A DNA stretch of 64,000 bases from Hordeum vulgare subsp. vulgare (GCF_904849725.1 NC_058520.1:401153993-401217992), one strand, 5' to 3'; positions 34,519 through 45,580 are shown, counted from the stretch's first letter. The notes: generated by a model not told the origin, from the sequence alone. Program-made: numbers and translations.

Positions 34519-35912
34519 AACAAAATCTTGATGTTATTTGTGCTAGGTAAAACAAGGTTATGAATGAAATTGCACCCCTTATGAACAAAGATGAAAACAC
34601 TTGAAACTATGCAATATGCCTAGCTAGGGGCATAAAACAATAGCGTTTGTTAGGAGGCAACCCAATAGTTATCTTTATTTTTTGCTTTTTAATTTATGTT
34701 AGTTTGCAATAACATGATTACGCCCTTTATAATGATTGTGTTTTTTATGTTTTAATTAGTGTTTGTGCCAAGTAAAGCCTTCAGGATGATTTGCATGATG
34801 AGTAGAATTTATATGGTGCAAAAACATAAACGTTGACGTCTAGTGAAAAATTTCTCTGATTTTACTGGAACCTCCTTTTAAGCTGATTTTTTACACAGTA
34901 TTGCTATAAAAATTCCTCAGGTCATCCTAATCTCTTAGAATTTTTGAAGTTATAGAAGTATAGGTTCATTATAGATTACTACACACTATTCTGTTTTAGT
35001 GAGATTCTATTTTTTTGCTTGCGTAGTTTTCTTGTTTTGATGATGCTATGGATTATATTGGGGGTGGGGGGTATAAGCTGTGGAGGAGTTAGATACAATA
35101 CCCTATGCTAAAATAAAATAAGAATCAAGTTATAACAACATCTGAAAGTATTTGATATGTTGCTTATACTAACTGATCTCACAAAGTTTTGTTGAGTTTT
35201 ATGTGATTGAAGTTTTCAAGTTTTGCGTATTATCCCGATGGACAAAGGAATGAGGAGTAGAAAAAGCCTAAGCTTGGGGATTCTCAAGGCACCCCAAGGT
35301 AATATTCTAGGAGGAGTCAAGCGTCTAAGCTTGGGGATGCCCCAGAAGGCATCCCCTCTTTTCGTCTCAATCCATCGGTATGTTACTTGGAGCTATATTT
35401 TTCATCACATGATATGAGTTTTGCTTGGAGCGTCATTTGCTTTTGTTTTCTTTTACTTCCAATTTGCCACAATAATTGTTTGCTGGACACACCTATTTGA
35501 GAGAGATACCACATCATCATATTTTTTAGAATACTCTATGTGCTTCACATATATCTTTTGAGTTTAGAAGTTGCGCTAGTACTTCACTTATATAGTTTTG
35601 AGCACGGTGGCATGTAGATTTTATAGAAATATTATGCCCTTGTAATTCACTTATATTTGTTTGAGAGATGGACAAATAGTGGCGGTAATATGCATGGGTC
35701 ATAAGACTAGATAAAAATAATGGGTATTCAACGAATGATAATTAAAACCATCATGATGCACATATAGAGAAATGGTGGGTTAATGATATTGATGTGGTGA
35801 TATGAAAAATGTGTGAGTGCATTATCATTAATTCAGATAGGTGTCCATATTTAGAGATGTTAAACTTCTTGTTCATCTAATTTTTTTAAAGGCATGGTGA
35901 TGATGTGTGAGC
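34519..35912 (+). other. Non-coding 3' part of element D, with hairpin and polypurine-like pair
   Basis: The block TAGCTAGGGGCATAAAACAA at 34621 is followed by the hairpin TTAGG-AGGCAA-CCCAA (34650-34665, one stem mismatch). AAGCTTGGGGA occurs at 35270 and AAGCTTGGGGATGC at 35327, again 57 bp apart. No gene is supported. The region parallels 13880-15170 of element B. Confidence 0.6.
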
Positions 35913-35929
35913 CACTACTCGAATCACAT

Positions 35930-36292
35930 AATTTGCCATCTGTCAATTCTTTGCCATCTCCGAGCAGACGACAAAGAAGGTCTTTGCCGAGAGCTTCCAA
36001 AAAATAGACGGGAAAGAAGAGACTGATGGAAAATAAGGTATTTGCCATTAGGCCTTTCCGACGTCTGCTAGCTGACGGCAAAAATACCAAAAGCACATGG
36101 CAAAGGACCCAGATGGGACCACGAGGCACTTGACCTAGTTAGGTCAAATGGGTGCCTTCTTTGTCATTTGTTAGCAGACATCAAACTTCCTTTGCTATCT
36201 GCTAGCAGACATCAAACTTTGTTTGTTGTATGCTAGCAGACATTAAAATTTCTTTGATGTCTCCTAGCAGACGGCAAAGCACACGACCAACC
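35930..36292 (+). repeat. Subterminal palindromic repeats of CACTA element H
   Basis: Several copies centre on CTGCTAGCAGAC with arms TTTGCC/GGCAAA. Four run in near-tandem with a period of about 32-39 bases between 36150 and 36290. Such subterminal arrays are the binding sites of the CACTA TNPA-type protein. Confidence 0.65.
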
Positions 36293-36295
36293 GCA

Positions 36296-36620
36296 TGGCT
36301 GTTAGTCGCCCCACCCCTCTCTCTCTCTCTCTTCCTCCATCGGATCCCCCTATCCCTCCCTCCCGCCGCTCCCCGACGCCCACTACCCGTCGCCCCCACC
36401 CACGGCCGCCACCACACCCACCGGATGCCCTGCCACCCCGCACACGAGCCCCCCTCCCCATGCCCCCCTCTCGCCCTCTCCTGCGTCATCCCACCTCCTC
36501 CCTCCCACCGCGAAGGCTCCCCACCGCTGGAGCCAGCCCCTCCTCCATGGTGAGCACCCCACTCCATGGCGCCCCACCTCCTCCATCCCACTGCGGCGAG
36601 CCCCCTCCCCTACATCGGCC
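36296..36620 (+). other. Pyrimidine-rich block in H
   Basis: C/T-rich sequence with a (CT)8-like run near 36319. It gives open frames on both strands with Pro/Ser- or Gly/Arg-rich composition and no domain. I read it as low complexity, not a gene. Confidence 0.55.
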
Positions 36621-36730
36621 CTCCTCCGATTAGTTATTCATTTTTTTCTTTTTTTCATTTCATTGCATGTGTTAGTTTAGGTTGCTGTTAGTGTTAATTA
36701 GGTTATTGTTAGTTTAGGTTAATTAGGTTA

Positions 36731-37240
36731 GTGCAGAAAAAGAAGAAAATGAATAATAATAGAAGAAGAAAAGAAGAAGAAGAAGAATAAGAGGAGAAGG
36801 AGAAGAAGGAGAAGAACAAGAAAAAAGAGGAAGAGGAAAAATAAGAGAAGAGGAGAAGAATAGGAAAAAGGAAAAGAAGGAAGAAGGAGAAGAAAAAGAA
36901 GAGGAAAAGAAGAAAAGAATAAGAATAATAAGAATAAGAATAATAAGAAGAAGAGAAGAGGACAAGATGAGAAAAAGAAGAGGAGAAGAATAGGAAAAAG
37001 GAAAAGAAGAAAGAAGAATAAGAATAAGAATAAGAATAAGAGGATGAGGAGAATAAAAGAATAATAAGAATAATAATAATAAGTAAAAGAGGAGAAGAGG
37101 AGAAGAAGAGGAAAAATAGAAGAACAGGAGAAAGAAAAAAAAGAGGAGAAGAATAGGAAAAAAATAAGAGGAGGAGAAAGAAGAAGAAAAAGAGGAGAAG
37201 AAAACAACAACAACAAGAAGAAGAATAAGAAGAGGACAAA
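36731..37240 (+). repeat. Polypurine (AAG/GAA)-rich low-complexity tract of about 510 bp
   Basis: The + strand is almost entirely A and G, with rare T and C. The - strand frames across it (Ser/Phe/Leu-rich) are composition artefacts. Confidence 0.8.
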
Positions 37241-37610
37241 ATAGAAGTTGAAAAGTAGTTATATATAGAGAGACTTTTCTATCGGGATTGAATATTTGTG
37301 TTGATCGGGTGGATTTAAATGTGCAGTTGTTTCGTCACTGCGATGGTCTGGTGTTAGACGACCTCCCCGTGCGTTCGACGAGATCCACCCCTACATTCGT
37401 TGGTGAGCACAAATGACATCTCCTCCTCCCCCTTCATTTCCTTTGTTTCGGTCTTCATGCCGATGGATAGCTATATGTAGATTAAATCATCAGTATGCGT
37501 GACCAGTATGCATCTCTTGCTCGAAAGGGTTGTAGTTATAAATATGCATGCATTTGCATATATTTATAATCGCGATTATTTCGAATTGTCCAGTGTTATC
37601 CATGGACAGA

Positions 37611-37823
37611 CCGAGTATGTGTAGATTGGGTTCGTTTTCCCATATGCTCTGCTTTGGATCCGATACATAATTTCGTTAGGGCCTCCAGTTGTTCTCCGGT
37701 TACACATCCTCTCTGTTTATTGCCAAGACATGTATTAGGAGAACAACACGGAGGTGCTGCCAAAATTTTGAATCGGATCTGGAGCAGAGCACGGGAAAAC
37801 GAACCCAATCTACACATACTCGG
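37611..37823. repeat. Imperfect inverted repeat, about 86-bp arms
   Basis: The left arm (37611-37697) and right arm (37738-37823) are reverse complements with mismatches. Examples are GAGTATGTGTAGATTGGG against CCCAATCTACACATACTC, and GTTGTTCTCC against GGAGAACAAC. A 40-base loop separates them. It lies in the leader of the transposase gene. Confidence 0.7.
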
Positions 37824-37916
37824 GTGGGATTAGGACCTATCTTTACCTATTAGCGTGTAAGTTGCATGGACGTAATAAAACTGACAAACATGATTAACTG
37901 ATGAATATATATGCCG

Positions 37917-37917
<1 letters not shown>

Positions 37918-37957
<40 letters not shown>
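37918..37957 (+). repeat. (AT)n microsatellite
   Basis: About 20 AT units lie just upstream of the transposase start. Confidence 0.9.
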
Positions 37958-37958
<1 letters not shown>

Positions 37959-37983
37959 CTTGTGTGTTTAGTAGCCTGGCAAG

Positions 37984-38737
37984 ATGAGTGATCGTGTATG
38001 GATGTACATCAGTCACACTAGTGAGAAAGAGATGACCAAAGAATGGTTAACAAAAACCAAGGGTTTTTTATAGACACATTTGCAAATGGCCAGAGAAAAA
38101 CCTGGTGCCCCTGTCCTTGGTGCGACAACTTCAAAAACATGACAGAGGATGAAATGGGTAAACACCTGCATAAGAGGGGTTTTACGTGTTATTATACGGT
38201 GTGGACATTTCATGGTGAGTCTGCCCAATGTACCAGAGTTAAGGTGGTTCATCGTCGCACCGACGAGCATGGTACCGGGATCAAAGACATGGTGCAAGAC
38301 TTTGATGATGATTGTGATTCGGACAATGAGATGGAGGATTTTGCAAAGGCCTTCTATGAAATGTTGGAGTCTTCAAACATCCTCTCCATGAGGACACTAA
38401 GCTTTGTCAGTTGGATGCCATCGCACTAGTAATGGCTCTAAAGGCTCAATTCAACTTGGGAAGAGAATGCTATGACGCAATGATGACACTATTTGGGTGC
38501 TCTCTACCCAAAGGCCATGTCATGCCTGCAAACCTATACAAGTCGGACAAAATGCTCCATGTACTTAAGATGTCCTATGAGATGATAGATGCGTGTGAGA
38601 AAGGATGTTCCTTATTTAGGCTTGAGTATGAGGACTTGAACTATTGTCCCATTTGTAAGTCTTCCAGGTATGTTGTGGTAGAGAACGATATGGGTGAGAA
38701 GAGGCTTACCAAAATCCCAGTTAATGTTCTTCGGTAA
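37984..38737 (+). pseudogene. TNP2-type CACTA transposase, 5' part, frameshifted
   Basis: The ATG at 37984 starts the transposase-associated domain: VWMYI, then a frameshift in a T run near 38064, then CPCPWCDN, GKHLHKRGF and TVWTFHGE. This is the Cys/His pattern expected of that domain (Pfam Transpos_assoc). An acidic linker follows. A second frameshift near 38385-38410 leads to the start of the TNP2 core (LFGCSLPKGHVMP, IDACEKGCSLFR, YCPICKSSRY). Coding similarity stops at 38737, where element E begins; most of the catalytic part is absent. The protein would bind and cut the CACTA ends. This copy cannot. Confidence 0.75.
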
Positions 38738-39002
38738 AATCAAGGCGCCATCAGTTCTGAAATTTATTGCTCCTCCTGGATTCCCGCGCCTACCGTTTTG
38801 TCTTCAGCTTTGGCCTTTAAATACTCACGAGTGCATCTTCATTTTCACCTCACTCCCATCTTCTTCTTCCTGCTCGAGCCCGAACCTTCACCGCGCTGCC
38901 GCTGGAGAACCCCCATCGTCAGTTGATCTGGTCCAGGAGCCCTTCGTCGTATGTCTTCTCTTCGAGTCGCGAGTCTACTCCGCCGCCATCAGCGCTGTCA
39001 GG
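38738..39002 (+). promoter_or_regulatory. Promoter and first non-coding exon of the antisense ORF in E
   Basis: A TATA-like TTTAAATA lies at 38816-38823. A GC-rich segment follows and ends at CTGTCAG/GTAAAC, a good splice donor (GT at 39002-39003). No coding frame joins it clearly, so it is probably an untranslated exon. Confidence 0.5.
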
Positions 39003-39520
39003 TAAACTCTCTCCTTACCTAGATTCATTCGTGAATCCACCATGGCTTAGTAGGGTTCGTTCGAAGTTCATCCGTGTTCATCGCCATTACATACCTGCTT
39101 AGCTCTTCGGTTGAACTTTCCCCCCTGTTTATGTTGCGGTAGATGTAGGGATCTATTTACGATAATTCTTCTGTAATGCCTTGCAGAATCTAGATTCATA
39201 TAATGAACTGTTGTTGCTCCATACTATCCTCTCATCCCAACGCGAGTGATTTTTTTATGGAACCATCGGCAGATCCATATTTTTACGCCCTTTGGTAGAA
39301 ATCTGTTTGTCCCGCACTTAGCAGAAATTGAGGTCACTATTGTCCTTTAAGCCGCCCTTATATTCACAACGGCTTGCTTGATAGGATTGTAACTCGCCAT
39401 CTTGAGAAATCGTCTTTACGTTAGGGCGACTTGAACATTGTAGGCTACCTTTTTTTGTCAAGTCGCTTGCTTTTTCAAGACAAATCTTGTTCATCCAGAT
39501 AACTCGCCAACGTATTCCTG
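39003..39520 (+). other. Probable intron of the antisense ORF in E
   Basis: T-rich sequence between the donor at 39002 and the coding exon at about 39530. The small frames on both strands lack domains. Confidence 0.4.
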
Positions 39521-39524
39521 CACC

Positions 39525-40440
39525 TCTTTTCCTTCTTGAACCTCTCAGTTTGTCAAAGCCATCCAAATGTGACTGGTTGCCGTCAGAAATTTCTGACGTC
39601 TCCCTTCAGCAATGCATAACCGTGGGAGTCTTGTCTCCCAAGGAAGTAATCGGATGGCGGTCCACCGCTGGAGAAGTATGTCTGCAACCCGCCTAAGGGG
39701 AAGTTGTGGTCTTCACCGATCATCTTGAATGAGTCTTTTCTCCCCCTGGATCAAAATACTTTCGGGACGCCTTTCACTTCAACAATCTTCACCCTCAAGA
39801 CTTGGGCCCCAATTCAATCAGCAATTAATGCCAATTTCAAGTCTTCCGCGAAGCATACTTGGAGATAGATCCCATTGTTCCCTTGTTTAGGGAATTCTTC
39901 TACTTGAATCGCCAAACGGAATGTGCCGTTCGTCCTAGCTTAGAACTTGGCGGAGTCACAATCCAAAGGCGGCGAGAATATGGCTTTCCTGTTGTTACCT
40001 TGCCCAGTCATCCCAAAGGCTGGGGGGGGGGAAACTTGGTTTTATTGTAAGAATAATGCATCTGCCAGCGAGAATCCCCTGCAAGGGTTCATAGAGGAGC
40101 GCCTTCCTATGGACTTTAAACTTCCCGGCTCACTGACTACAAAACAACACGTCACCCATGCTTTTGTCTGGCCAAGACTCAAGGCCTTAAACACCAATGG
40201 TTTAACCGGAATTGATTTGATCCGGTGCTAGGTAGAGTGGCGGATTATGCCCTTAAGCCGCCGGGATGGACTGATGTGCAAATATGATGGCAATTTAAAC
40301 AATGCACAATGTTTCACCAATGTTATTCTTGAATCTGATGAAGTCAATAGCATTGTGAAGAAGCTATGTGGCGAGCCCAAAGAAATCTGTTCCAAATCTG
40401 GACGGAAGTCATTCTGTATCTAGAACCCGGCTCGTGAGGT
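39525..40440 (+). pseudogene. Antisense ORF of E, main exon (putative gypsy-type transposon domain)
   Basis: The frame contains KCDWLPSEISDVSLQQC, EFFYLNRQTECAVRP, YGFPVVTLPSHPKGWGG and FKLPGSLTTKQHVTHAFVWP. This is the plant retrotransposon domain catalogued as putative gypsy-type transposon (PF04195). It is broken by TAA and TAG codons near 39694-39750. It is also broken by a frameshift at the G10 run (40022-40031) and by TAG codons later. The exon seems to end at CTCGTGAG/GTAGAT (40437-40439). The role is unknown. The ORF runs opposite to gag-pol, so it needs its own promoter. Confidence 0.7.
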
Positions 40441-40522
40441 AGATATTTTTAGCAATTACTCGCTTTGCTTATTATTTCCTTTACTACTTTGATAACTTGC
40501 TTTTTTATCAATATTGTTGTAG

Positions 40523-41810
40523 AAAAACTCGCTCTTTGGGAAGTGGAGACGAGCGAAACCGACTGTCAAGAAGGTCAAAGCCGCCCCGAAGAAGAATAAG
40601 AAGAGCAAAGCAGCTATTGGCGAGTCATCTGTTATGGGCGAGTCACAAACCGCCGAAGATCAATCTGAGGTAAATGTTCCATCTATCCCCTTATTTTGAT
40701 GTGTGTTGTACTAACCATTTTGTTCAATCTCAAGAAGATGACACTGAGGGTGATGCTGAGGATGTCGAGGTAATTTCAATGTCTTGTGACTCAGATATTT
40801 CCTTCATAAGGCCTCCAAGGAGGGTTTGTAGGGAAGTTCCTACGACTCATCTGAATGCTTATTTGGATCCTGACTTCCTTTTGAAGAAGGCTATGTATAC
40901 TCCAAAGTGCCACACCCGTAGTTCCTCATGCGATCTTATGGCGGGTTTGCGTGAGAAAACAGCCGGTCGTAAACGTCGAAATGAGGTGCTTTTCATCCTA
41001 ACTCTTGTTTTCCTTTCAATAAATTATCTTTGTTGATTGCTCAAACTTTCCGGGTTTCACCTTAATAGGTATCCCCGCCTTCACCAGGCGACTCGACATC
41101 TTCAAAATTGCCACCTCTTGTTCATCTCCCAGGGTATATCCTTATTTGTATATCCAGCACTTGCCTCAGTACTTATACTTCATTATGTATGTCTCAACCT
41201 TTATCCTTTAGGGATCAGGCCAAGAAAAGAAAAACTAGCGGGTCACTCCACAATAGTGAAAGCGCCTGGAGCGGAGGAAGTGGATGTTACTATCCCTGAA
41301 GCTCCAATTGAACCAGCTGGCACTTGTACCGAGCTTCCTGAAACTTATACAAATGTTATCGACGATCTTCCTGATGTCCAAGTTAACCCAACAGAAGTTG
41401 TCAATACAGCCATGGAGGCAAGTCAGAAAAACGATCTTAATCCGCCAAGTCCTCCAAAGATAACCGAAGATGTTGTATCAGATGAAGAGACAATTTTCAT
41501 TACTGGGAAGGGTCACACCGCGCCCGTCTACACCGTACTGGCTAAGCATACTGCCAAAGGTGCGACAACTGAAGTGGAGAAAGGGAAAGCTAAACTTGAG
41601 CTTTCCAATATAAAAAAACTTGACTTTAAAGAACTACACGATGGATATATGAGCCGCCTCTCCATGAGCTGGGATATGGAAGCTAGACTGGTGAATATGA
41701 TGAAGAAAAGATATGAGCTATGCTGCTCTTCAATAACTCATTCCATATATCCTTGTATAGCCCCCAAGGGCCGGGTCATCTTCTTGCAGATGTGCCGGGT
41801 CTTATGAATA
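40523..41810 (+). pseudogene. Antisense ORF of E, middle exons
   Basis: Short charged exons are separated by T-rich introns. One (about 40523-40670) is Lys-rich (KKVKAAPKKNKKSK) and ends at TCTGAG/GTAAAT. A second (about 40733-40770) is acidic. A third region (40770-41000) has a low-complexity linker. A fourth (about 41217-41720) is Pro/Glu/Thr-rich and ends in a helical segment. Exon borders are my inference from GT/AG sites and from where the frames stay open. Confidence 0.5.
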
Positions 41811-42345
41811 ATTGCTTGAAACTTCAACCTCTATCCCCAAGGGCCGGGGCATCTTCTTGAAGATGAGGAGGGTCTTGTAAGTATTAATTTGAAACTTCAA
41901 CCTATAGCCCCCAAGGCCCAGGTCATCTTCTTGAAGATGAGCCGGGTCTTGTAAGTATTAATTGAAATCTTCAACCTGTAGCCCCCAAGGGCCGGGTCAT
42001 CTTCATGAAGATTAGCCGGGTCTTATAAGTATTAATTGAACACTTCAACCTATAGCCCCCAAGGGTCGGGTCATCATCTTGAAGATGAGCCGAGTCTTCT
42101 AAGTATTAATTGAAAACTTCAACCTGTAGCCCCCAATGGTCGGGTCATCTTTTTGAAGATGAGCCGGGTCTTATTGGTTTTTACTTGAAACTTCAACCTA
42201 TAGCCCCCAAGGGCCGTGTCATCTTTTTGAAGATGACCCGGGTCTTATCAGTTTTTACTTGAAACTTCAACCTGTAACCAGCAAGGCCCAGGTCATCTTC
42301 TTGAAGATGAGCCGGGTTTGTAGAAATAATGTGAAAGAAAACTAA
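41759..42345 (+). repeat. Minisatellite, 8 units of about 73-74 bp
   Basis: The unit AGCCCCCAAGGGCCGGGTC... occurs eight times, starting near 41759, 41833, 41907, 41981, 42055, 42129, 42203 and 42277, with growing divergence at the edges. Each unit has the palindromic core CATCTTC-TT-GAAGATG. It lies in what appears to be an intron of the antisense ORF. Confidence 0.8.
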
Positions 42346-42493
42346 CATGCATTAGCCCCCAAGTGTCAAGTATATTGCCTGCAATCTGCTTGAGACTTAA
42401 TACCAATCTTCTATACAACCAGAAAAGTCTTCTATAGTCCATATTTGCGGCTCAACTTTGAACTAATTACCCATCTTGTCTTGATTGTATAGG

Positions 42494-43262
42494 AATTTGT
42501 AGGCCAAGCTGACTCATACTTGAATAGTATGAAGAAAAACCTGTTACAGCAACAAGACACTAGAGCTAAAGCTGAGGAAAAACTTCGGATTTCCTTGGAA
42601 GAAATTGAAAAAATCAAGTCTGAGCAAACACTATATAAAGAGATGGTCGAAGCTGACAAAGCCTCCCTGTTAAAACATGTTGAAGTCGCCGAGGGTCAGC
42701 TGAAACTGGCCACTGAAGAGTTAATTGGCCTGGAACGACATATCTCCAGGATGACCAGTGTTGTGTTTGGTAAGCACTTTGTTTGTAAGATTTTCAATTG
42801 CAACCATTGTAAAGAAACATAAAACCGCCAGGTGACTCACACTCCATGTTTGTTGTTGCAGGCCCTCGATCAGCCAATCTTCAAGATGGCTTTGTGCTAA
42901 AACTAAAAGCTTTATATACCCTGACAGAGCAACTTTATAATGGAGGCTTTTTCACCATCAAAGGTGTACGGGGTGATAGAGAGCTGATGAAGTTTATGAG
43001 TGACTCGCTGAAGCGCCTATCGGCCATGCCTAAGCACATCGAAGAATTGAAGAAATCAGCTGCACGGAAAGGGCTAATTACTGCTCTGAGTCGGTCTTTG
43101 GCTTATGCACCGGAACTCAAGCCAAAGGAGATAGCAGGCGGGTTTCCTGAATATAAGGACGATGGCTCAGAATTCACTCAGGAAGACTACGCCCATTGTG
43201 TGAGGGCGGTTCCTCCAGCGGCGAGTCAACTTGCTGAGGATCTTGATTTGACTAAATATTAG
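42494..43262 (+). pseudogene. Antisense ORF of E, C-terminal exons (coiled coil)
   Basis: The exon at about 42494-42770 encodes a long heptad-like helix (KAEEKLRISLEEIEKIKSEQ, LKHVEVAEGQLKLATEEL), a probable coiled coil. It ends at a GT donor near 42770. The next exon begins after TTGTTGCAG at 42861 and runs to TAG 43260-43262 (ALYTLTEQLYNGGFFTIKGV, LKRLSAMPKHIEELKKSAAR, DYAHCVRAVPPAASQLAEDL). After the stop the same frame resumes briefly, so the stop may be a mutation. Coiled coils are common at the C-terminus of these antisense proteins. Confidence 0.6.
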
Positions 43263-44609
43263 GCGTCCTATGATGAAATCCACAAGCGTGTTCCACCTCC
43301 CACATTTGCACCAGTGGGCCTTGCTCCTCAGCGTCGTAAGCACCTTTTTCCTCTGATGTTGATCCGTCGACCATCTTGACAGAAGAAGCCGAATTCCATG
43401 CTTTAATCAATTGCAACCGGGATATGAGAAACTTCGAGATCCAAGACCCCGAATGCTCGGCACAGGGTAACCGGGAGGCGTCTTAACCAAGACCTCTCGC
43501 CAAGATTAACCCGGAGGATATTAACCCGCAGGAACTGGCCACCGGGTTTATGTAGGAGAGAAAACTTTGGCCTTCTTGAGCCATGTAATACTTTTAGGTG
43601 TAAAAACTCCTATGATTGCACAAAACCTTTATGAATGCTGAAACTTTTGGCATTACCTTTTAATATAAGCCGCCTTTCTGAGGTTTAACTGCTTCGCAAA
43701 TTTGGTTTTCCCTTTATGAGAAAAAGGACTTCATAGTCACTATGCTTTGCATGAGCCGGTAAGAATATTGAATCCTTGCATGAAAAAGATAACACCATAT
43801 AGGGTATTGAATTGTTATAAATAAGCCGGCTCACTGAGTCACGGCGGGTAGACGGGATTGCGAGGCTCTAGTCATACCCTAAGAGGTTTTGGCAAAAACC
43901 TATATGATTTAGACTCGCGGATCAGGCTGAAGTCAAGCTTCAGTGAAGCAAGTTCTGTGAACCCATGGTTTATCTATATTCCATATGCTAGCTCTCGTTG
44001 GACACCTCGATGTTTTAACCTTGGCAAGTGAGGGTCCAAAATGGATTGACTCGCCAAGAGTACATGGGGCCAATAGGGCGAGTCGCAAAGACATACAGTC
44101 CAGTATAACCACTGTATAGCTTTAATTTTTCGCAAGCCAAGACGGTGAAAAAGCTAAACTCAATGAGTTGGAAGCCCCCAAGTGACCTATGATCAAGGAA
44201 AAGCCGAGCCTAGGATTGCAAAAGACAATGTTATTACTGGTAAACAACCTCGGGACTAATAGGCCCCAAGTAAGCTCGCTTTATTCTTCAAGATCATAAA
44301 TTGGCGCCTATGTTTGAACCGTGCATCATGGCAACTGGTCCTCTTTGGCTTATGAATATCCTTGTTTGAATGATCGCAACAGGGCAGCTCATACTCTTTG
44401 ATACTAATAGCGTCCATGTTTGAATGACCTCCTTGGCGGCAGCTCATCCTCTTGGGTGGCTTATATAAACAATAAAGCCTCATGCTCAATATGTAGGATA
44501 AAACGGGAGAGACCTTGAATTTCGTGGGCGTCGGCTTTATTGTTTTGGTAATGATAGTACAAAATATTAAACTATGTACATGGATAAGGAGCCAATGGCT
44601 CTAAGTGTA
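43263..44609. other. Non-coding region between the converging pol and antisense ORF of E
   Basis: About 1.35 kb where the antisense transcript (+) and the gag-pol transcript (-) would end. No gene or clear repeat is seen. Several short frames lack domains. Confidence 0.5.
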
Positions 44610-44792
44610 CTAAGGACAAAGGTGGGCGATGTTCCATGGGCGGGTCATCTCTTCCTTCGAGGTTGGCTTGTCTGGATGAAGGTCGATCATATAATAGGAG
44701 CCATTATGAAGGCTTTTGCTGATGACAAAAGGTCCTTCCCATGGAGGTGATAGTTTGTGCGTGCCCGTGTGATCTTGAATCAGTCGAAGCAC
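44610..44792 (-). pseudogene. Integrase C-terminal part of element E
   Basis: The - strand frame carries HKLSPPWEGPFVISKSLHNGSY and a final WN motif, matching the C-terminal integrase fold of Tat elements. It is separated from the core by about 190 decayed bases. It marks the end of pol. Confidence 0.7.
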
Positions 44793-44977
44793 TAAGTCAC
44801 CCTCCTAGAAAATCCGACTCTTAACCCGTCGACTTTGATAGCGACGTAGGTCTTGTTGATATATAGCTAATCGTGATGCACCCAACTCATGCTCTTCCTC
44901 TAAAGCATCCAAGGAATCCAAACGCGCCTGCTCATAACCTGGTTCCACATAAGCGGTGACTCAGGGAGAATCATGTC

Positions 44978-45580
44978 TTATATGGCTTGGAAGAACCGCC
45001 TCGGCCCCATAGACAAGGAAAAACGGCATGTAACCAGTGGACCTGTTAGGCGTAGTCCAAATGCTCCAAAGCACTGAGGGGAGCCCATCGACCTAACAAC
45101 CCGGGGACACTGCAAAGGAACCATTAGCCGAGGCTTGATCCCACGCAAGATCTCTTGATTAGCTCGCTCAGCTTGACCATTGGACTGTGAATATGCTAAC
45201 GCAGATAAGTCAAGTCGGATGTGCTCCCGCTGGCTGAACTCCTTCATGGCGCCCTTGGATAGGTTGGTACCATTATTAGTGATGATGCTGTGAGGGTAAC
45301 AAAAAAATCATTTTTGGAGGAACTTGACTGTTGTTTCTGCCTCACAATTGCTGACCGGCTCTGCTTCAACCCACTTGGTAAACTTGTCAACCGCCACCAA
45401 TAGATGAGTCTTTTTGTCAAAAGACATCTTGAACGGGCCAAACATATCAAGCCCCCATACCACAAAGGGCCATGTGATTTGGATCATGCGCAATTCCTGA
45501 GGCGACACGTGTACTTGGCGGCCACACTTTTGACATCCATCACACTTGCGTACTATATCCTCTGCGTCAACATGAGCCAT
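44978..45580 (-). pseudogene. Integrase core of element E, left of insertion F
   Basis: The - strand shows the end of the zinc-binding module (CDGCQKCG), then WPFVVWGLDMFGPFK (first catalytic Asp) and HLLVAVDKFTKWVEAEPV. A frameshifted stretch follows, then YSQSNGQAERANQEILRGIK (catalytic Glu region). At least two frameshifts break it (around 45244-45310). It starts right at the target duplication of element F (GCCAT, 45576-45580). Confidence 0.75.

Larger units (their letters stand above)
32284..35912 (+). mobile_element. Element D: internally deleted Athila-lineage element (Sabrina/WHAM-like)
   Basis: A complete 5' LTR, primer site, gag remnant, conserved hairpin and paired polypurine-like motifs are followed by the start of CACTA element H at 35913. 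D lacks the protease that B has between gag and hairpin. Its 3' part and 3' LTR would lie beyond H, outside the window. Confidence 0.75.
35913..38737 (+). mobile_element. Element H: CACTA DNA transposon, left part
   Basis: It begins CACTACTCGAATCAC inside element D, followed by subterminal palindromic repeats, a pyrimidine-rich then a purine-rich low-complexity block, and the start of a TNP2-type transposase gene. It is cut off at about 38737 by element E, and its right end is outside the window. Confidence 0.75.

Noticed and set aside
36709..37239. 176-codon Ser/Phe/Leu-rich frame on the - strand
   Set aside because: It is the complement of a polypurine tract; composition explains the open frame.
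41759..42345. CRISPR-like array
   Set aside because: The units are head-to-tail copies without unique spacers, in a plant retroelement.
39487..43262. A host gene with several exons
   Set aside because: Its domain is one found in plant retroelements and it lies within element E next to pol, where Tat elements carry antisense ORFs.
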